Counted from the first letter of the stretch, positions 23,114-32,246 are shown. The stretch: DNA of 64,000 bases from Streptomyces sp. BK208 (GCF_004364245.1 NZ_SOAV01000012.1:186001-250000), one strand, 5' to 3'. Numbers and translations: made by a program. Notes: generated from the sequence alone by a model not told the origin.

Positions 23114-24202
23114 TCAGGCCAGGGTGTGCATCCACCCGTGCGTGTCCTCGGCCGTGCCGCGCTGGATGTCCAGCAGTGCGTCCCGCAGCCGCTGCGTCAC
23201 CTCGCCCGTCTCGCCCCCGCTCTGCTGCCACTGGGCGCCCGTCCGCTTGACCGTGCCGACCGGCGTGATCACGGCCGCGGTCCCGCAGGCGAACACCTCG
23301 GTCAGGGTGCCGTTCTCCGAGTCGCGCTGCCACTGGTCGACCGAGACGCGGCCCTCCTCGGCCTCGTAGCCGAGGTCACGGGCGACGGTGAGCAGGGAGT
23401 CACGGGTGACGCCCTCCAGGATGGAACCGGTGAGGGTGGGGGTGACGATCTTGTTCCCGTAGACGAAGTACAGGTTCATGCCGCCCAGTTCCTCGACCCA
23501 CTTGCGCTCGATCGCGTCGAGGTAGCAGACCTGGTCGCAGCCCTTGGCGGCGGCCTCGGCCTGGGCGAGCAGGGAGGCCGCGTAGTTGCCGCCGGTCTTG
23601 GCGTCGCCCATGCCGCCGGGGACGGCGCGGACCCGGTCCTCGGAGACCCAGATGGAGACCGGCTTGACGCCGCCCGGGAAGTAGGCGCCGGCCGGGGAGG
23701 CGATGACGAGGAAGAGGTACTCGTTGGCCGGCTTGACGCCCAGGCCGACCTCGGTGGCGATCATGAAGGGGCGCAGGTAGAGCGACTCCTCACCGCCGTG
23801 CACCGGGACCCACTTCTCGTCCTGCCGGACCAGGGCGTCGCAGGCCTCGATGAAGGTGTCGACCGGAAGCTCGGGCATGCCGAGACGGCGGGACGAGGCC
23901 TGGAAACGGGCGCCGTTCTTCTCCGGACGGAAGGTGGCCACGGAGCCGTCGGGCCGCCGGTAGGCCTTCAGACCCTCGAAGATCTCCTGCGCGTAGTGCA
24001 GCACCATGGTGGCCGGGTCGAGGGAGAGCGGGGCGTACGGAACGAGCTGGCCGTCGTGCCAGCCGCGGCCCTCCGTCCACTTGATCGTCACCATGTGGTC
24101 GGTGAAGTGGCGGCCGAACCCGGGGTTGGCCAGGATCGCCGCGCGCTCGGAGTCCGAGAGCGGGGTGGCGGAGGGCTTGAGCTCGATCGTGGGCGTCGTC
24201 AT
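23114..24202 (-). CDS. ilvE: Branched-chain amino acid aminotransferase
   Basis: Class IV PLP aminotransferase of 362 residues, of the actinobacterial/eukaryotic BCAT type. It interconverts Leu, Ile and Val with their 2-oxo acids and glutamate. Motifs include FTDHMVTIKWTEGRGWHDG, LHYAQEIFEGLKAYR, LYLRPFMIATE, the PLP-lysine region AVPGGMGDAKTGGNYAASLL (Lys in DAKTGGNY) and ELGGMNLYFVYG. The ATG at 24202 has AAGGAC upstream. It is the last step shared by the ilv and leu genes in this window. It is transcribed alone, since 262 bases and a terminator separate it from leuB. Confidence 0.96.
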   Translation of the reverse strand: MTTPTIELKPSATPLSDSERAAILANPGFGRHFTDHMVTIKWTEGRGWHDGQLVPYAPLSLDPATMVLHYAQEIFEGLKAYRRPDGSVATFRPEKNGARFQASSRRLGMPELPVDTFIEACDALVRQDEKWVPVHGGEESLYLRPFMIATEVGLGVKPANEYLFLVIASPAGAYFPGGVKPVSIWVSEDRVRAVPGGMGDAKTGGNYAASLLAQAEAAAKGCDQVCYLDAIERKWVEELGGMNLYFVYGNKIVTPTLTGSILEGVTRDSLLTVARDLGYEAEEGRVSVDQWQRDSENGTLTEVFACGTAAVITPVGTVKRTGAQWQQSGGETGEVTQRLRDALLDIQRGTAEDTHGWMHTLA

Positions 24203-24396
24203 GGGTGGCTGTCCTTCACCGGTATTGGTTGTGACGGTCCGCGGTCACGCCCGTACGGCCGGTGGCCGGTGCTAGGACGTCCGAGCATTCCCTCATATCG
24301 CGGCTTCGCGTTCGATTATCGCGCGCGGTCCGCGACGGGTGAAACGGGGTGAATGCGGCCCAGGAGTCGATGGTCGCACCTGGCGGACGCAGGAGA

Positions 24397-24434
24397 AAGC
24401 CGCCGGGTGCCTTGTTTCTCGGACCCGGCGGCTT
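24397..24434 (-). terminator. Terminator after leuB
   Basis: AAGCCGCCGGGT (24397-24408) and ACCCGGCGGCTT (24423-24434) form a perfect 12-pair stem with a 14-base loop, 30 bases downstream of the leuB stop on the minus strand. The A/T ends of the stem provide UU at the 3' side. Confidence 0.8.
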
Positions 24435-24464
24435 CGAAAGGGTTGGATTTCGAGTGTGCCGGGG

Positions 24465-25517
24465 TCAGCCGGCTACTCGTCCGGCGAGCGCGTCACCGAT
24501 CTCGGAGGTGCTCCGGGCGGGCAGGCCGCCGCGCTCGCCGAGGTCGGCGGAGACGGCTTCCTCGATCCGGACGGCCTCGTCCTCGTAGCCGAGGTGGCGC
24601 AGCAGCAGGGCGACGGACAGGACCGTGGCGGTGGGGTCGGCCTTGCCCTGGCCTGCGATGTCGGGCGCGGAGCCGTGCACCGGCTCGAACATCGAGGGGA
24701 AGTCGCCGGACGGGTTGATATTCCCGCTGGCGGCGACGCCGATGCCGCCGGAGACGGCCGCGGCGAGGTCGGTGATGATGTCGCCGAACAGGTTGTCGGT
24801 GACGATCACGTCGAAGCGGGCCGGGTCGGTGACCAGGTAGATGGTCGCGGCGTCGACGTGGATGTAGTCGGTGGTGACCTCGGGGAACTCCGCGGCGACC
24901 TTGTCGAAGACGTTGGTCCACAGGTGGCCCGCGAAGGTCAGCACGTTGTTCTTGTGGACCAGCGTGAGCTTCTTGCGGGGGCGGGCCTGGGCCCGGGCGA
25001 AGGCGTCGCGGACGACGCGCTCGACGCCGTAGGCCGTGTTGACGGAGACCTCGGTGGCGACCTCGTGCTCGGTGCCCTTGCGGATGGTGCCGCCGTTGCC
25101 CGTGTACGGGCCCTCGGTGCCCTCCCGGACGACGACGAAGTCGATCTCGGGCTGTCCGGCGAGCGGGGTGGCGACGCCGGGCAGGAGCTTGCTCGGCCGC
25201 AGGTTGACGTGGTGGTCGAAGGCGAAGCGGAGCTTGAGCAGGAAGCCGCGCTCCAGCACTCCGGACGGCACCGACGGGTCGCCGATCGCGCCGAGCAGGA
25301 TGGCGTCGTGCGCCTTGAGGGCGTCGAGGTCGGCGTCGGTGAGGGTCTCACCGGTGGCGCGGTAGCGCCGGGCGCCGAAGTCGAACTCCTTGGTCTCCAG
25401 CTTCACATCCTGCGGAAGGACGGCGGAGAGGACCTTGAGACCTTCGGCCACGACCTCCTGGCCGATGCCGTCACCGGGGATCACTGCGAGATTGAGGCTG
25501 CGAGAACTTGCCGACAT
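24465..25517 (-). CDS. leuB: 3-isopropylmalate dehydrogenase
   Basis: NAD-dependent 3-isopropylmalate dehydrogenase of 350 residues, oxidising 3-isopropylmalate to 2-oxoisocaproate in leucine synthesis. Signatures: LAVIPGDGIGQEVV at the N-terminus, VVVREGTEGPYTGNGG (substrate and phosphate-type loop), LVHKNNVLTFAGHLW, the metal-binding VTDNLFGDIITDLAA and FEPVHGSAPDIAGQGKADPTA. The length and motifs suit the compact actinobacterial LeuB group. The ATG at 25517 was chosen because residues from SRSLNLAVIPGDGIG are conserved; the longer upstream extension is Arg/Pro-rich and unsupported. The 43-residue gene lies 70 bases upstream on the same strand. Confidence 0.95.
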   Translation of the reverse strand: MSASSRSLNLAVIPGDGIGQEVVAEGLKVLSAVLPQDVKLETKEFDFGARRYRATGETLTDADLDALKAHDAILLGAIGDPSVPSGVLERGFLLKLRFAFDHHVNLRPSKLLPGVATPLAGQPEIDFVVVREGTEGPYTGNGGTIRKGTEHEVATEVSVNTAYGVERVVRDAFARAQARPRKKLTLVHKNNVLTFAGHLWTNVFDKVAAEFPEVTTDYIHVDAATIYLVTDPARFDVIVTDNLFGDIITDLAAAVSGGIGVAASGNINPSGDFPSMFEPVHGSAPDIAGQGKADPTATVLSVALLLRHLGYEDEAVRIEEAVSADLGERGGLPARSTSEIGDALAGRVAG

Positions 25518-25587
25518 GAGCGGCACCCTACCTCTCGTCCCACGGGATGACACGCGGCGTCCGGCATGCGGACGCCGCCCGTCGGCC

Positions 25588-25719
25588 TCAGTGCCCGGTG
25601 GAACCGCCGTTGTCCCGGCGGTCGAGGGCGCGCTGGAGGGCGGCCGCGGCGTTCTTGCGGTCGGAGTCGCTCGTACGGGAGAGGTGACGGACTCGGCGGC
25701 GGGCGGTCGTCTCGGCCAT
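25588..25719 (-). CDS. Small basic hypothetical protein (43 residues)
   Basis: Short, strongly basic protein beginning MAETTARRRVRHLSRTSDSD and continuing with an alanine-rich helix (RKNAAAALQRALDRR). AAGGAG lies nine bases before the ATG at 25719, and codon choice is typical of the genome, which supports a real gene. It lies between leuB and the pruA terminator on the same strand. I do not recognise a family. Small basic proteins like this are widespread in Streptomyces and often conserved. It could be co-transcribed with leuB. Confidence 0.65.
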   Translation of the reverse strand: MAETTARRRVRHLSRTSDSDRKNAAAALQRALDRRDNGGSTGH

Positions 25720-26026
25720 GGGAATCGACTCCTTCGGCACAAGGGGAGCACGGGAAACGAGGGTGGTGAGAGACGCCGGAAGGGGCGGGAAGCACGGTGC
25801 CGCAGGGGTTGCCTGCACGGGGCACGGGCTCACGACCGCCATTCGCTCGATCGAGCGGTACGTTCGGCTCCTACAAAGCTAAGGGAGCGGGCCGCGTCTG
25901 TCTCCACAATTACTCGGACTTCCTACTATCTGAGACGGCACCTTCGCTCACACCGCCCCGGCCTGCGAAAACGCCCGGCGGGCCAGGTCGGTCGACCTGG
26001 CCCGCCGGGCGTTTCGCGCGCGGGTG
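25720..26026. other. Intergenic region upstream of the 43-residue gene
   Basis: The 307-base gap contains the pruA terminator at its right end (25969-26014), a 12-base palindrome GCTCGATCGAGC near 25847, and an A+T-richer stretch around 25900-25935 that probably holds the promoter for the small gene. No coding frame is convincing. Confidence 0.5.
25969..26014 (-). terminator. 22-pair terminator after pruA
   Basis: The arms 25969-25990 and 25993-26014 are perfect reverse complements, each beginning or ending with AAACGCCCGGCGGG-type sequence, separated by two bases. The A/T-rich ends give UUU after the stem in either direction. It starts 12 bases after the pruA stop. It is one of the longest perfect stems in the window. 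Confidence 0.9.
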
Positions 26027-27667
26027 TCAGCCCATGTGCGGGTAGGTGTAGTCGGTCGGCGCGACCAGCGTCTCCTTGATGGCGCGGGTCAGCGTCCAGC
26101 GCATCAGGTTCTGCGGAGCGCCCGCCTTGTCGTTGGTGCCGGAGGCACGGCCGCCGCCGAAGGGCTGCTGGCCGACGACGGCACCGGTCGACTTGTCGTT
26201 GATGTAGAAGTTGCCGGCCGCGTAGCGCAGCTTCTCCATCGTGTACGCCGCCGCCGCGCGGTCGTTGGAGATGACGGAGCCGGTGAGCGCGTAGTCCGAC
26301 ACCGACTCCATCTGGGTCAGCATCTCGTCGTACGCGTCGGCCTTGCTGTCGTCGTACACGTGAACCGCGAGGAACGGGCCGAAGTACTCGGTGCGGAAGA
26401 CCTCGTTCTCCGGGTCGGTGCACTCCACGACGGTCGGGCGCACGAAGTAGCCGACCGAGTCGTCGTAGGAGCCGCCCGCGACGATCGTGCAGGTGTCGTC
26501 CGCCTTGGCACGGTCGATGGCGGCCTTGTTCTTGGCGAAGGAGCGCTCGTCGATGACGGCGCCGAGGAAGTTCGACAGGTCGGTGACGTCACCCATGGTG
26601 AGGTAGTCGACCTCGGCGGCGAACTCCTCCTTGAACCCGTCGTTCCAGATGGACGCCGGGATGTAGGCGCGGGAGGTGGCGCTGCACTTCTGGCCCTGGT
26701 ACTCGAAGGCACCGCGGGTCAGGGCGGTCTTCAGCACGGCGCGGTCGGCCGACGGGTGGGCGACCAGGAAGTCCTTGCCGCCGGTCTCGCCGACCAGGCG
26801 CGGGTAGGTGCGGTACTTCTCGATGTTGTTGCCGACCGTCTTCCACAGGTGCTGGAAGGTCTTGGTCGAGCCGGTGAAGTGGATGCCGGCCAGGTCCCGG
26901 TGCTCCAGGGCGACCTCGGAGACCGCGATGCCGTCGCCGGTGACCAGGTTGATGACGCCCTTGGGCAGCCCGGCCTCCTCCAGGAGCTGCATGAGCAGCA
27001 CGGCGGCGTGGGTCTGCGTCGGGGACGGCTTCCAGACCACCACGTTGCCCATCAGGGCGGGGGCGGTGGGCAGATTGGCCGCGATCGCGCTGAAGTTGAA
27101 GGGCGTGATCGCGTAGACGAAGCCCTCCAGCGGGCGGTGGTCCATGCGGTTCCACACACCCGGGGAGTTGGCCGGGGGCTGCTCGGCCAGGATGTTGCGG
27201 GCGTAGTGGACGTTGAAGCGCCAGAAGTCGATCAGCTCGCACGGGCTGTCGATCTCGGCCTGCTGGGCGGTCTTGGACTGGCCGAGCATGGTGGAGGCGG
27301 CGATGGTCTCGCGCCACGGACCCGACAGCAGCTCGGCGGCGCGCAGGATGATCGCGGCGCGGTCGTCGAAGGACATCGCGCGCCAGGCGGGGGCGGCGGC
27401 CAGGGCGGCGTCGATCGCGTCCTGGGCGTCCTGCTGGGTGGCGTTCGCGTACGTGCCCAGGCGGGACTTGTGGTTGTGCGGCTGCACGACGTCGAAGCGC
27501 TCACCGCCGCCCATCCGCTTGACACCGCCGATGGTGCAGGGCAGGTCGACCGGGTTGTCGGCCAGCTCCTTGAGCTTGACCTCCAGACGGGCGCGCTCGG
27601 GCGAGCCGGGGGCGTAGCCGTGCACCGGCTCGTTGACGGGGGTGGGGACCTGGGTCACAGCGTCCAT
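26027..27667 (-). CDS. pruA: 1-pyrroline-5-carboxylate dehydrogenase
   Basis: Aldehyde dehydrogenase-superfamily enzyme of 546 residues, oxidising glutamate semialdehyde/P5C to glutamate in proline catabolism. Motifs: FVYAITPFNFSAIAANLPTAP, VVWKPSPTQ, IHFTGSTKTF (NAD loop), VGETGGKDF (catalytic Glu), the catalytic Cys in EYQGQKCSATSRAYIP and RTEYFGPFLAVHVYDD. It matches the long P5CDH type 1 subfamily. The ATG at 27667 lies 46 bases behind the putB stop, so the two genes form an operon that converts proline to glutamate in two steps. Confidence 0.96.
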   Translation of the reverse strand: MDAVTQVPTPVNEPVHGYAPGSPERARLEVKLKELADNPVDLPCTIGGVKRMGGGERFDVVQPHNHKSRLGTYANATQQDAQDAIDAALAAAPAWRAMSFDDRAAIILRAAELLSGPWRETIAASTMLGQSKTAQQAEIDSPCELIDFWRFNVHYARNILAEQPPANSPGVWNRMDHRPLEGFVYAITPFNFSAIAANLPTAPALMGNVVVWKPSPTQTHAAVLLMQLLEEAGLPKGVINLVTGDGIAVSEVALEHRDLAGIHFTGSTKTFQHLWKTVGNNIEKYRTYPRLVGETGGKDFLVAHPSADRAVLKTALTRGAFEYQGQKCSATSRAYIPASIWNDGFKEEFAAEVDYLTMGDVTDLSNFLGAVIDERSFAKNKAAIDRAKADDTCTIVAGGSYDDSVGYFVRPTVVECTDPENEVFRTEYFGPFLAVHVYDDSKADAYDEMLTQMESVSDYALTGSVISNDRAAAAYTMEKLRYAAGNFYINDKSTGAVVGQQPFGGGRASGTNDKAGAPQNLMRWTLTRAIKETLVAPTDYTYPHMG

Positions 27668-27713
27668 GGGTTCCGTAACTCCTTTAACTGAGCGGTCTTG
27701 CGAGCGGGTGGGC

Positions 27714-28640
27714 TCAGCCCTTGCTGACCATCGAGCGGGCGAAGAACCGGAGGTTGGCCGGCTTCTCCGCCAGACGGCGCATGAAGTAGCCGTACCAGTC
27801 GGTGCCGTAGGCGGTGTACACGCGCATGCGGTGGCCCTCGGCGGCGAGCCGGAGGTGCTCGTCGCCGCGGATGCCGTACAGCATCTGGAACTCGTACTCG
27901 TCGAGCTTGCGCCCGGCGGTGCGGGCCAGCTCCTGGCCGATGGCGATCAGGCGCGGGTCGTGCGACCCGATCATCGGGTAGCCCTCGCCCTCCATCAGCG
28001 TGCGCAGGATGCGGACGTACGCCTTGTCGATCTCGTGGCGCTGCTGGTACGCGACCTCTGCGGGCTCCTTGTAGGCGCCCTTCACCAACCGTACGCGAGA
28101 GCCGCTGTCGGCGAGGCGGCGCGCGTCGGCCTCGGTGCGGAAGAGGTAGGCCTGGATCACACAGCCGGTCTGCGGGAAGTCCTTCCGCAGCTCCTCGTGG
28201 ATGGCGAACATCGAGTCGAGGGTGGTGTGGTCCTCGGCGTCGAGCGTGACCGTGGTGCCGATCTCGGCGGCGGCCTCGACGACCGGGCGGACGTTCTTGA
28301 GGGCCAGCTCGTGGCCGCCCTCCAGCGCTTGGCCGAACATCGAGAGCTTCACGGACATCTCGGCGCGGGTGCCGAGGTCGAGCGGCTTGAGCCGGTCGAT
28401 CAGCTCCAGGTACGCGTCGCGGGCGGCCTCGGCCTGCGCGGGGGTGGTGATGTCCTCGCCGACGACGTCCATCGTCAGTTCCAGGCCCTGATCGGTGAGC
28501 TCCCGGATGATCGGCACGATCTGGTCGACCGTCTCGCCGGGGATGAACCGGTCGACGACCGGCTTCGTCACGGGCGCTGCCGAGACGAGACGACGCATCC
28601 GGTCGCTGCGCGACGCGGCGAGAATCACGGGACCCAGCAC
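27714..28640 (-). CDS. putB: Proline dehydrogenase
   Basis: Monofunctional FAD-dependent proline dehydrogenase of 308 residues that oxidises proline to 1-pyrroline-5-carboxylate at the membrane. The beta/alpha-barrel signatures are present: LTMDVVGEDITTPAQAE, VSVKLS-like MSVKLSMFGQ, TLDAEDHTTLDS, RLVKGAYKEPAEVAYQ, and the C-terminal EFQMLYGIRGDEHLRLA with DWYGYFMRRLAEKP. The GTG at 28640 has GGAGGTG at 28645-28651. Upstream in-frame sequence is Pro/Gly-rich and unsupported. It is the first gene of the putB-pruA operon, divergent from a PucR-type regulator that is the obvious candidate activator. Confidence 0.95.
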   Translation of the reverse strand: MLGPVILAASRSDRMRRLVSAAPVTKPVVDRFIPGETVDQIVPIIRELTDQGLELTMDVVGEDITTPAQAEAARDAYLELIDRLKPLDLGTRAEMSVKLSMFGQALEGGHELALKNVRPVVEAAAEIGTTVTLDAEDHTTLDSMFAIHEELRKDFPQTGCVIQAYLFRTEADARRLADSGSRVRLVKGAYKEPAEVAYQQRHEIDKAYVRILRTLMEGEGYPMIGSHDPRLIAIGQELARTAGRKLDEYEFQMLYGIRGDEHLRLAAEGHRMRVYTAYGTDWYGYFMRRLAEKPANLRFFARSMVSKG

Positions 28641-28805
28641 GGGGCACCTCCACTTACCAACCAACACAGGGGCCGCGGCCCCGGGAACGGGGAACGGCAC
28701 GGAGAACCACCGTGAAATCTAAGGATGCTCCCGATCGTCGGCCATCGACAGCTGTCACGCATCCGTGCGCCGGATCTCAGACATATGTATGAAGGGCGCC
28801 CGCTC

Positions 28806-30044
28806 ATGCGGCAGAATGTCCGGATGGCGTCCGATTCCCGAGGTCCCACAGGTTCCGGTGGTGCCCGTGGTGACTACCAGGAGCTGGTCGACGAGCTCTC
28901 CGAGCTGCTGGGCGCGCCGGCGACCCTGGAGAACCGCGACTTCGAGCTGATCGTCTTCGGCGCGTACGACAGCGAGGGCGACCTGGACCCGTCCGTCCTG
29001 GACCCGGTGCGCACCCGCTCGATCCTCACCCGGCGCTCCACGGCCGCGGTCCGCGCGTGGTTCGAGAGCTTCGGCATCACCCGTGCGACCGGGCCGGTCC
29101 GCATCCCGCCCACCCCCGAGGCCGGGGTGTACCGGGGGCGCACCTGTCTGCCGGTACGCCATCGGGGTGTGGTCCTCGGTTACGTGTGGCTCCTGGACAC
29201 CGATCCGGAGCCGTCCGAGCGGCAGCTGGCGGCGGCCATGGAGGTCACGGCGCGGATCGGCGCGCTGCTCGCCGACGAGGCGCAGCACGGCGCGGACCTG
29301 AGCCGGGAGCTGCGGGCGGTGCTGACCGCCGAGCGGGAGTGGCAGCGGGACATGGCGGTGGCGGAACTGCGCAGCGCGCTGGGCTCCCGGGCGGACACCC
29401 CGCACGCGGTGGTCTGTGTGGCGCCCTGGCCCTCGGCCGACCCGGACGACGCGCCCTCGGTGCGTACGGTGCCGGGGGCGACGGCCCTGTGCACGGTGCC
29501 GTGGGGGGCCTCGGCCGTGTCACTGGCGCTCCTGGTCAGGCTGCGCTCGGCGCATGTGCCGACCCCGGCGACGACGGCGGCGGGGCGACTCCTGGAGCGG
29601 GCGGGGACCCCGGCCGGCGCGGGCGGGCACCCCGGCGCCGCGGCCGGTGTGTCCGCGCCCCGCACGGGTCTCGCGGACCTGGGCACGGCCTGGGAGGAGG
29701 CCTCGGCGGCCGCCCGGGCGGCGCGCGCGGAGTCGCGGTTCGGACCGGTCGCGCAGTGGACGTCGATCGGGGCGTTCCGCCTGCTGACCTCGCTGCCCCC
29801 GCACTCCTGTGACGATCCCGCGGTGCGCGCGCTGCTGGCCCCCGCCCACCGCGAACTCGCCCGCACCGCCGAGGTGTACCTGGACTGCGCGGGCCAGGCC
29901 GGCCGGACCGCCGCCGAGCTGGGCGTCCACCGCCAGACGCTGTACTACCGCCTGTCCCGTGTCGAACAGCTCACCGGCCTGGACCTCGACGACGGCGAGG
30001 ACCGGCTGCTGCTGCACATGGCGCTCAAGGCGCAGCGCCTGTAG
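28806..30044 (+). CDS. PucR-family transcriptional regulator, likely of proline utilisation
   Basis: Regulator of about 412 residues. The C-terminal PucR-type helix-turn-helix is clear (YLDCAGQAGRTAAELGVHRQTLYYRLSRVEQLTGLDLDDGEDRLLLHMAL). An N-terminal sensor-like region (LVDELSELLGAPATLENRDF) precedes a central GGDEF-like/CdaR segment. PucR proteins commonly activate catabolic genes in response to substrate. Divergence from putB-pruA suggests control of proline catabolism, which is inference. The ATG at 28806 has AAGGG upstream; ATGs at 28785 and 28824 are alternatives. The last 20 bases overlap the end of the convergent tetR gene. Confidence 0.88.
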   Translation: MRQNVRMASDSRGPTGSGGARGDYQELVDELSELLGAPATLENRDFELIVFGAYDSEGDLDPSVLDPVRTRSILTRRSTAAVRAWFESFGITRATGPVRIPPTPEAGVYRGRTCLPVRHRGVVLGYVWLLDTDPEPSERQLAAAMEVTARIGALLADEAQHGADLSRELRAVLTAEREWQRDMAVAELRSALGSRADTPHAVVCVAPWPSADPDDAPSVRTVPGATALCTVPWGASAVSLALLVRLRSAHVPTPATTAAGRLLERAGTPAGAGGHPGAAAGVSAPRTGLADLGTAWEEASAAARAARAESRFGPVAQWTSIGAFRLLTSLPPHSCDDPAVRALLAPAHRELARTAEVYLDCAGQAGRTAAELGVHRQTLYYRLSRVEQLTGLDLDDGEDRLLLHMALKAQRL

Positions 30045-30615
30045 CGGCCTCGATCACCCTGCGCAGGCCCTCGGTCAGCACGTCGGCGTCGGGTGCGCTC
30101 TTCGGGTCGAAGGTCCACTGGGCGATGAGGCCGGTCATCAGGGTGACGTAGAACGCGCCCAGGGTGTCCGTCGTCTCGTCCGTGACGTCCTCCTCCCTGC
30201 CGCCCATGAGCAGGGGGACGATGCCGCGTCCGGCCTCGCGCTGGGCGCGGCCGAGGTGGTCGCGCAGCTCGGGCATCCGCTCGCCCATGACCAGCACCTC
30301 CATGCTGAGGCGCCAGACGGAGCCGGGCTCCCGCATGGTGCCGATGATGTTGGACCACACCTGCCGGAACCGTTCGACCGAGCCCGGTTCGGTGTCGCCC
30401 AGAGCGGGGCCCTCCCCCTCGAAGGCGCCCCCCATCCCCTCGATCAGCTCGATGTACGCCTGGGCGAGCAAGACGTCCTTGGAGCCGTAGTGGTAGCCGA
30501 TGGACGCCAGGTTGGTCCCCGACTCCTTGACGATGTCGCGCGCGGTCGTGCGCGCGAACCCTTTCTCGAGCAGGCAGCGCTTGGCGCCTTCGAGCAGATC
30601 CTCGCGATGTCCCAT
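30025..30615 (-). CDS. TetR-family transcriptional regulator
   Basis: TetR-family repressor of 196 residues. The helix-turn-helix is at residues 6-50 (LLEGAKRCLLEKGFARTTARDIVKESGTNLASIGYHYGSKDVLL). The ligand domain is of the TetR_C type found beside multidrug exporters. It is divergent from an MFS exporter at 30699, with two matching repeats between them. It very likely represses itself and the exporter. Its 3' end overlaps the convergent PucR gene by 20 bases, so antisense effects between the two are possible. Confidence 0.92.
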   Translation of the reverse strand: MGHREDLLEGAKRCLLEKGFARTTARDIVKESGTNLASIGYHYGSKDVLLAQAYIELIEGMGGAFEGEGPALGDTEPGSVERFRQVWSNIIGTMREPGSVWRLSMEVLVMGERMPELRDHLGRAQREAGRGIVPLLMGGREEDVTDETTDTLGAFYVTLMTGLIAQWTFDPKSAPDADVLTEGLRRVIEAATGAAP

Positions 30616-30639
30616 GGCGTCACCTTACCGCCGTTCCAT

Positions 30640-30677
30640 ACAGACGTATTACACACACGTCCTAGACAGTCGTATAA
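30640..30677. promoter_or_regulatory. Operator repeats between tetR and the MFS exporter
   Basis: ACAGACGTATTA (30640-30651) and ACAGTCGTATAA (30666-30677) are ten-of-twelve matching direct repeats in the divergent gap. The second overlaps a TATAAG -10-like hexamer (30674-30679) suitable for the exporter promoter. Binding of the adjacent TetR protein there would block transcription. Confidence 0.55.
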
Positions 30678-30698
30678 GACGTGCGTACAGTCGCCGCC

Positions 30699-32246
30699 AT
30701 GACAACGAACCCGCCCCGCGCCGGGCGCCGTGAGTGGACGGCGCTGGCCGTCCTGATGCTCCCGCTCCTGCTGGTCTCGATGGACGTCTCCGTCCTGTAC
30801 TTCGCGATCCCCTCGATCAGCGCCGATCTGGAACCGAGCGGCACGCAGCAGCTGTGGATCTTCGACATCTACGGCTTCGTCCTGGCGGGCCTGCTGATGA
30901 CCATGGGGTCGCTGGGCGACCGCATCGGGCGGCGCAGGCTGCTGCTGATCGGCGCGGCGGCCTTCGGGGCGGCCTCTGTGGTGGCCGCATACGCGCACAG
31001 CGCCGAGACCCTCATCGCCGCCCGTGCCGTCCTCGGCATCGGCGGCGCGACCCTGATGCCCTCGACGATGGCGCTGATCCGCACGATGTTCTCCGACCCC
31101 TCGCAGCGGGCGAAGGCGGTCGGGCTGTGGTCCGGGGTGATGACCGCGGGCATCGCGCTCGGCTCGGTGATGAGCGGCGTGCTGGTCGAGTATTTCTGGT
31201 GGGGCTCGGTCTTCCTGGTCAACCTGCCCGCGATGGTGCTGCTCCTGGTACTGGGCCCGGTGCTGCTGCCGGAGTCGCGCAGCCCCCGCGCCGGCCGCTT
31301 CGACCTGCTGAGCGTGCCGCTGTCGATGGCCGCGATCCTGCCCGTGATCTACGGCCTGAAGGAGATCCCGACCGAAGGCTGGCACGTGGAGTACGTGCTG
31401 TCGGTGACCGTCGGCCTGCTCTTCGCGGCACTGTTCGTGCACCGCCAGCGCACTGCCGGGTCTCCGCTGATCTCACCGCGGTTGTTCCGCACGCGCGGCT
31501 TCACCCCGGCCGTCGTCCTCAACCTGGTGTCGGCCTTCGGGCTGATGGGCTCTTCCTACTACACCACCCAGTACCTCCAGTCGGTGCTGGACAAGAGCGC
31601 GCTGGAGGCCGCCCTGTGGGCCCTGCTGCCGTCGGTGCCGATCGGTCTCGCCGCGCCCCTCGCGATGCGGCTGGTGCAGCGGGGCGTGGAACGGGCCTAC
31701 GTCGTCGCGGGCGGATTCGTGGTCGCGGCGGCCGGATACGGTCTGCTGGCCCTCTCCGGCACCGATTCCCTGTGGCTGCTGCTGGGTGCGTGCGCGGTCA
31801 TGGCGAGCGGCATCGTTGCGGTGATGTCCCAGCTCGCCGACCTGGCGCTCAGCGCCGCACCGGTCGAGAAGGCAGGGGCGGCGTCCTCCCTGATGGAGAC
31901 CGGCACCGAGTTCGGCGGCGCCCTGAGCCTGGCCGTCCTCGGCTCGGTCGGCACGGCCGTGTACCACCGCGAGATGCCGGCGGCGGCACCGGACGCGGCC
32001 CGGGAGACTCTGGGCGGTGCGCTGAGCGTCGCGCGTGACCTTCCCGGGACCGCGGGAGAGGTACTGGCGACGGCGGCGCGGGAGGCCTTCACCCACGGTA
32101 TGCAGGGCGCGGCCGTGGCGGGCGCGGTGCTGCTGCTGGTGGCGGCCGTCCCGGCGGCGCGAGCACTGCGCGGGATCCGGGTGCGCGAGGAGACGGTCAC
32201 GGCAAACGCCGAACAGGCTGACTCACTCAGCCCGTCCGGCGTTTGA
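30699..32246 (+). CDS. MFS multidrug exporter, DHA2 (14-helix) type
   Basis: Major facilitator of 515 residues with about 14 membrane helices, a proton-driven exporter of the DHA2/QacA type. Signatures: MDVSVLYFAIPSI (motif D), GSLGDRIGRRRLLLIG (motif A), ARAVLGIGGATLMPSTMALI and GLWSGVMTAGIALGSVMSGVL (motif C). The ATG at 30699 starts MTTNPPRAGRREW. A GTG at 30681 is possible but overlaps the promoter region. It is probably repressed by the divergent TetR. The last residues (LSPSGV) and the stop are encoded by a dispersed Streptomyces repeat, so the natural C-terminus may have been altered by it. Confidence 0.92.
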   Translation: MTTNPPRAGRREWTALAVLMLPLLLVSMDVSVLYFAIPSISADLEPSGTQQLWIFDIYGFVLAGLLMTMGSLGDRIGRRRLLLIGAAAFGAASVVAAYAHSAETLIAARAVLGIGGATLMPSTMALIRTMFSDPSQRAKAVGLWSGVMTAGIALGSVMSGVLVEYFWWGSVFLVNLPAMVLLLVLGPVLLPESRSPRAGRFDLLSVPLSMAAILPVIYGLKEIPTEGWHVEYVLSVTVGLLFAALFVHRQRTAGSPLISPRLFRTRGFTPAVVLNLVSAFGLMGSSYYTTQYLQSVLDKSALEAALWALLPSVPIGLAAPLAMRLVQRGVERAYVVAGGFVVAAAGYGLLALSGTDSLWLLLGACAVMASGIVAVMSQLADLALSAAPVEKAGAASSLMETGTEFGGALSLAVLGSVGTAVYHREMPAAAPDAARETLGGALSVARDLPGTAGEVLATAAREAFTHGMQGAAVAGAVLLLVAAVPAARALRGIRVREETVTANAEQADSLSPSGV

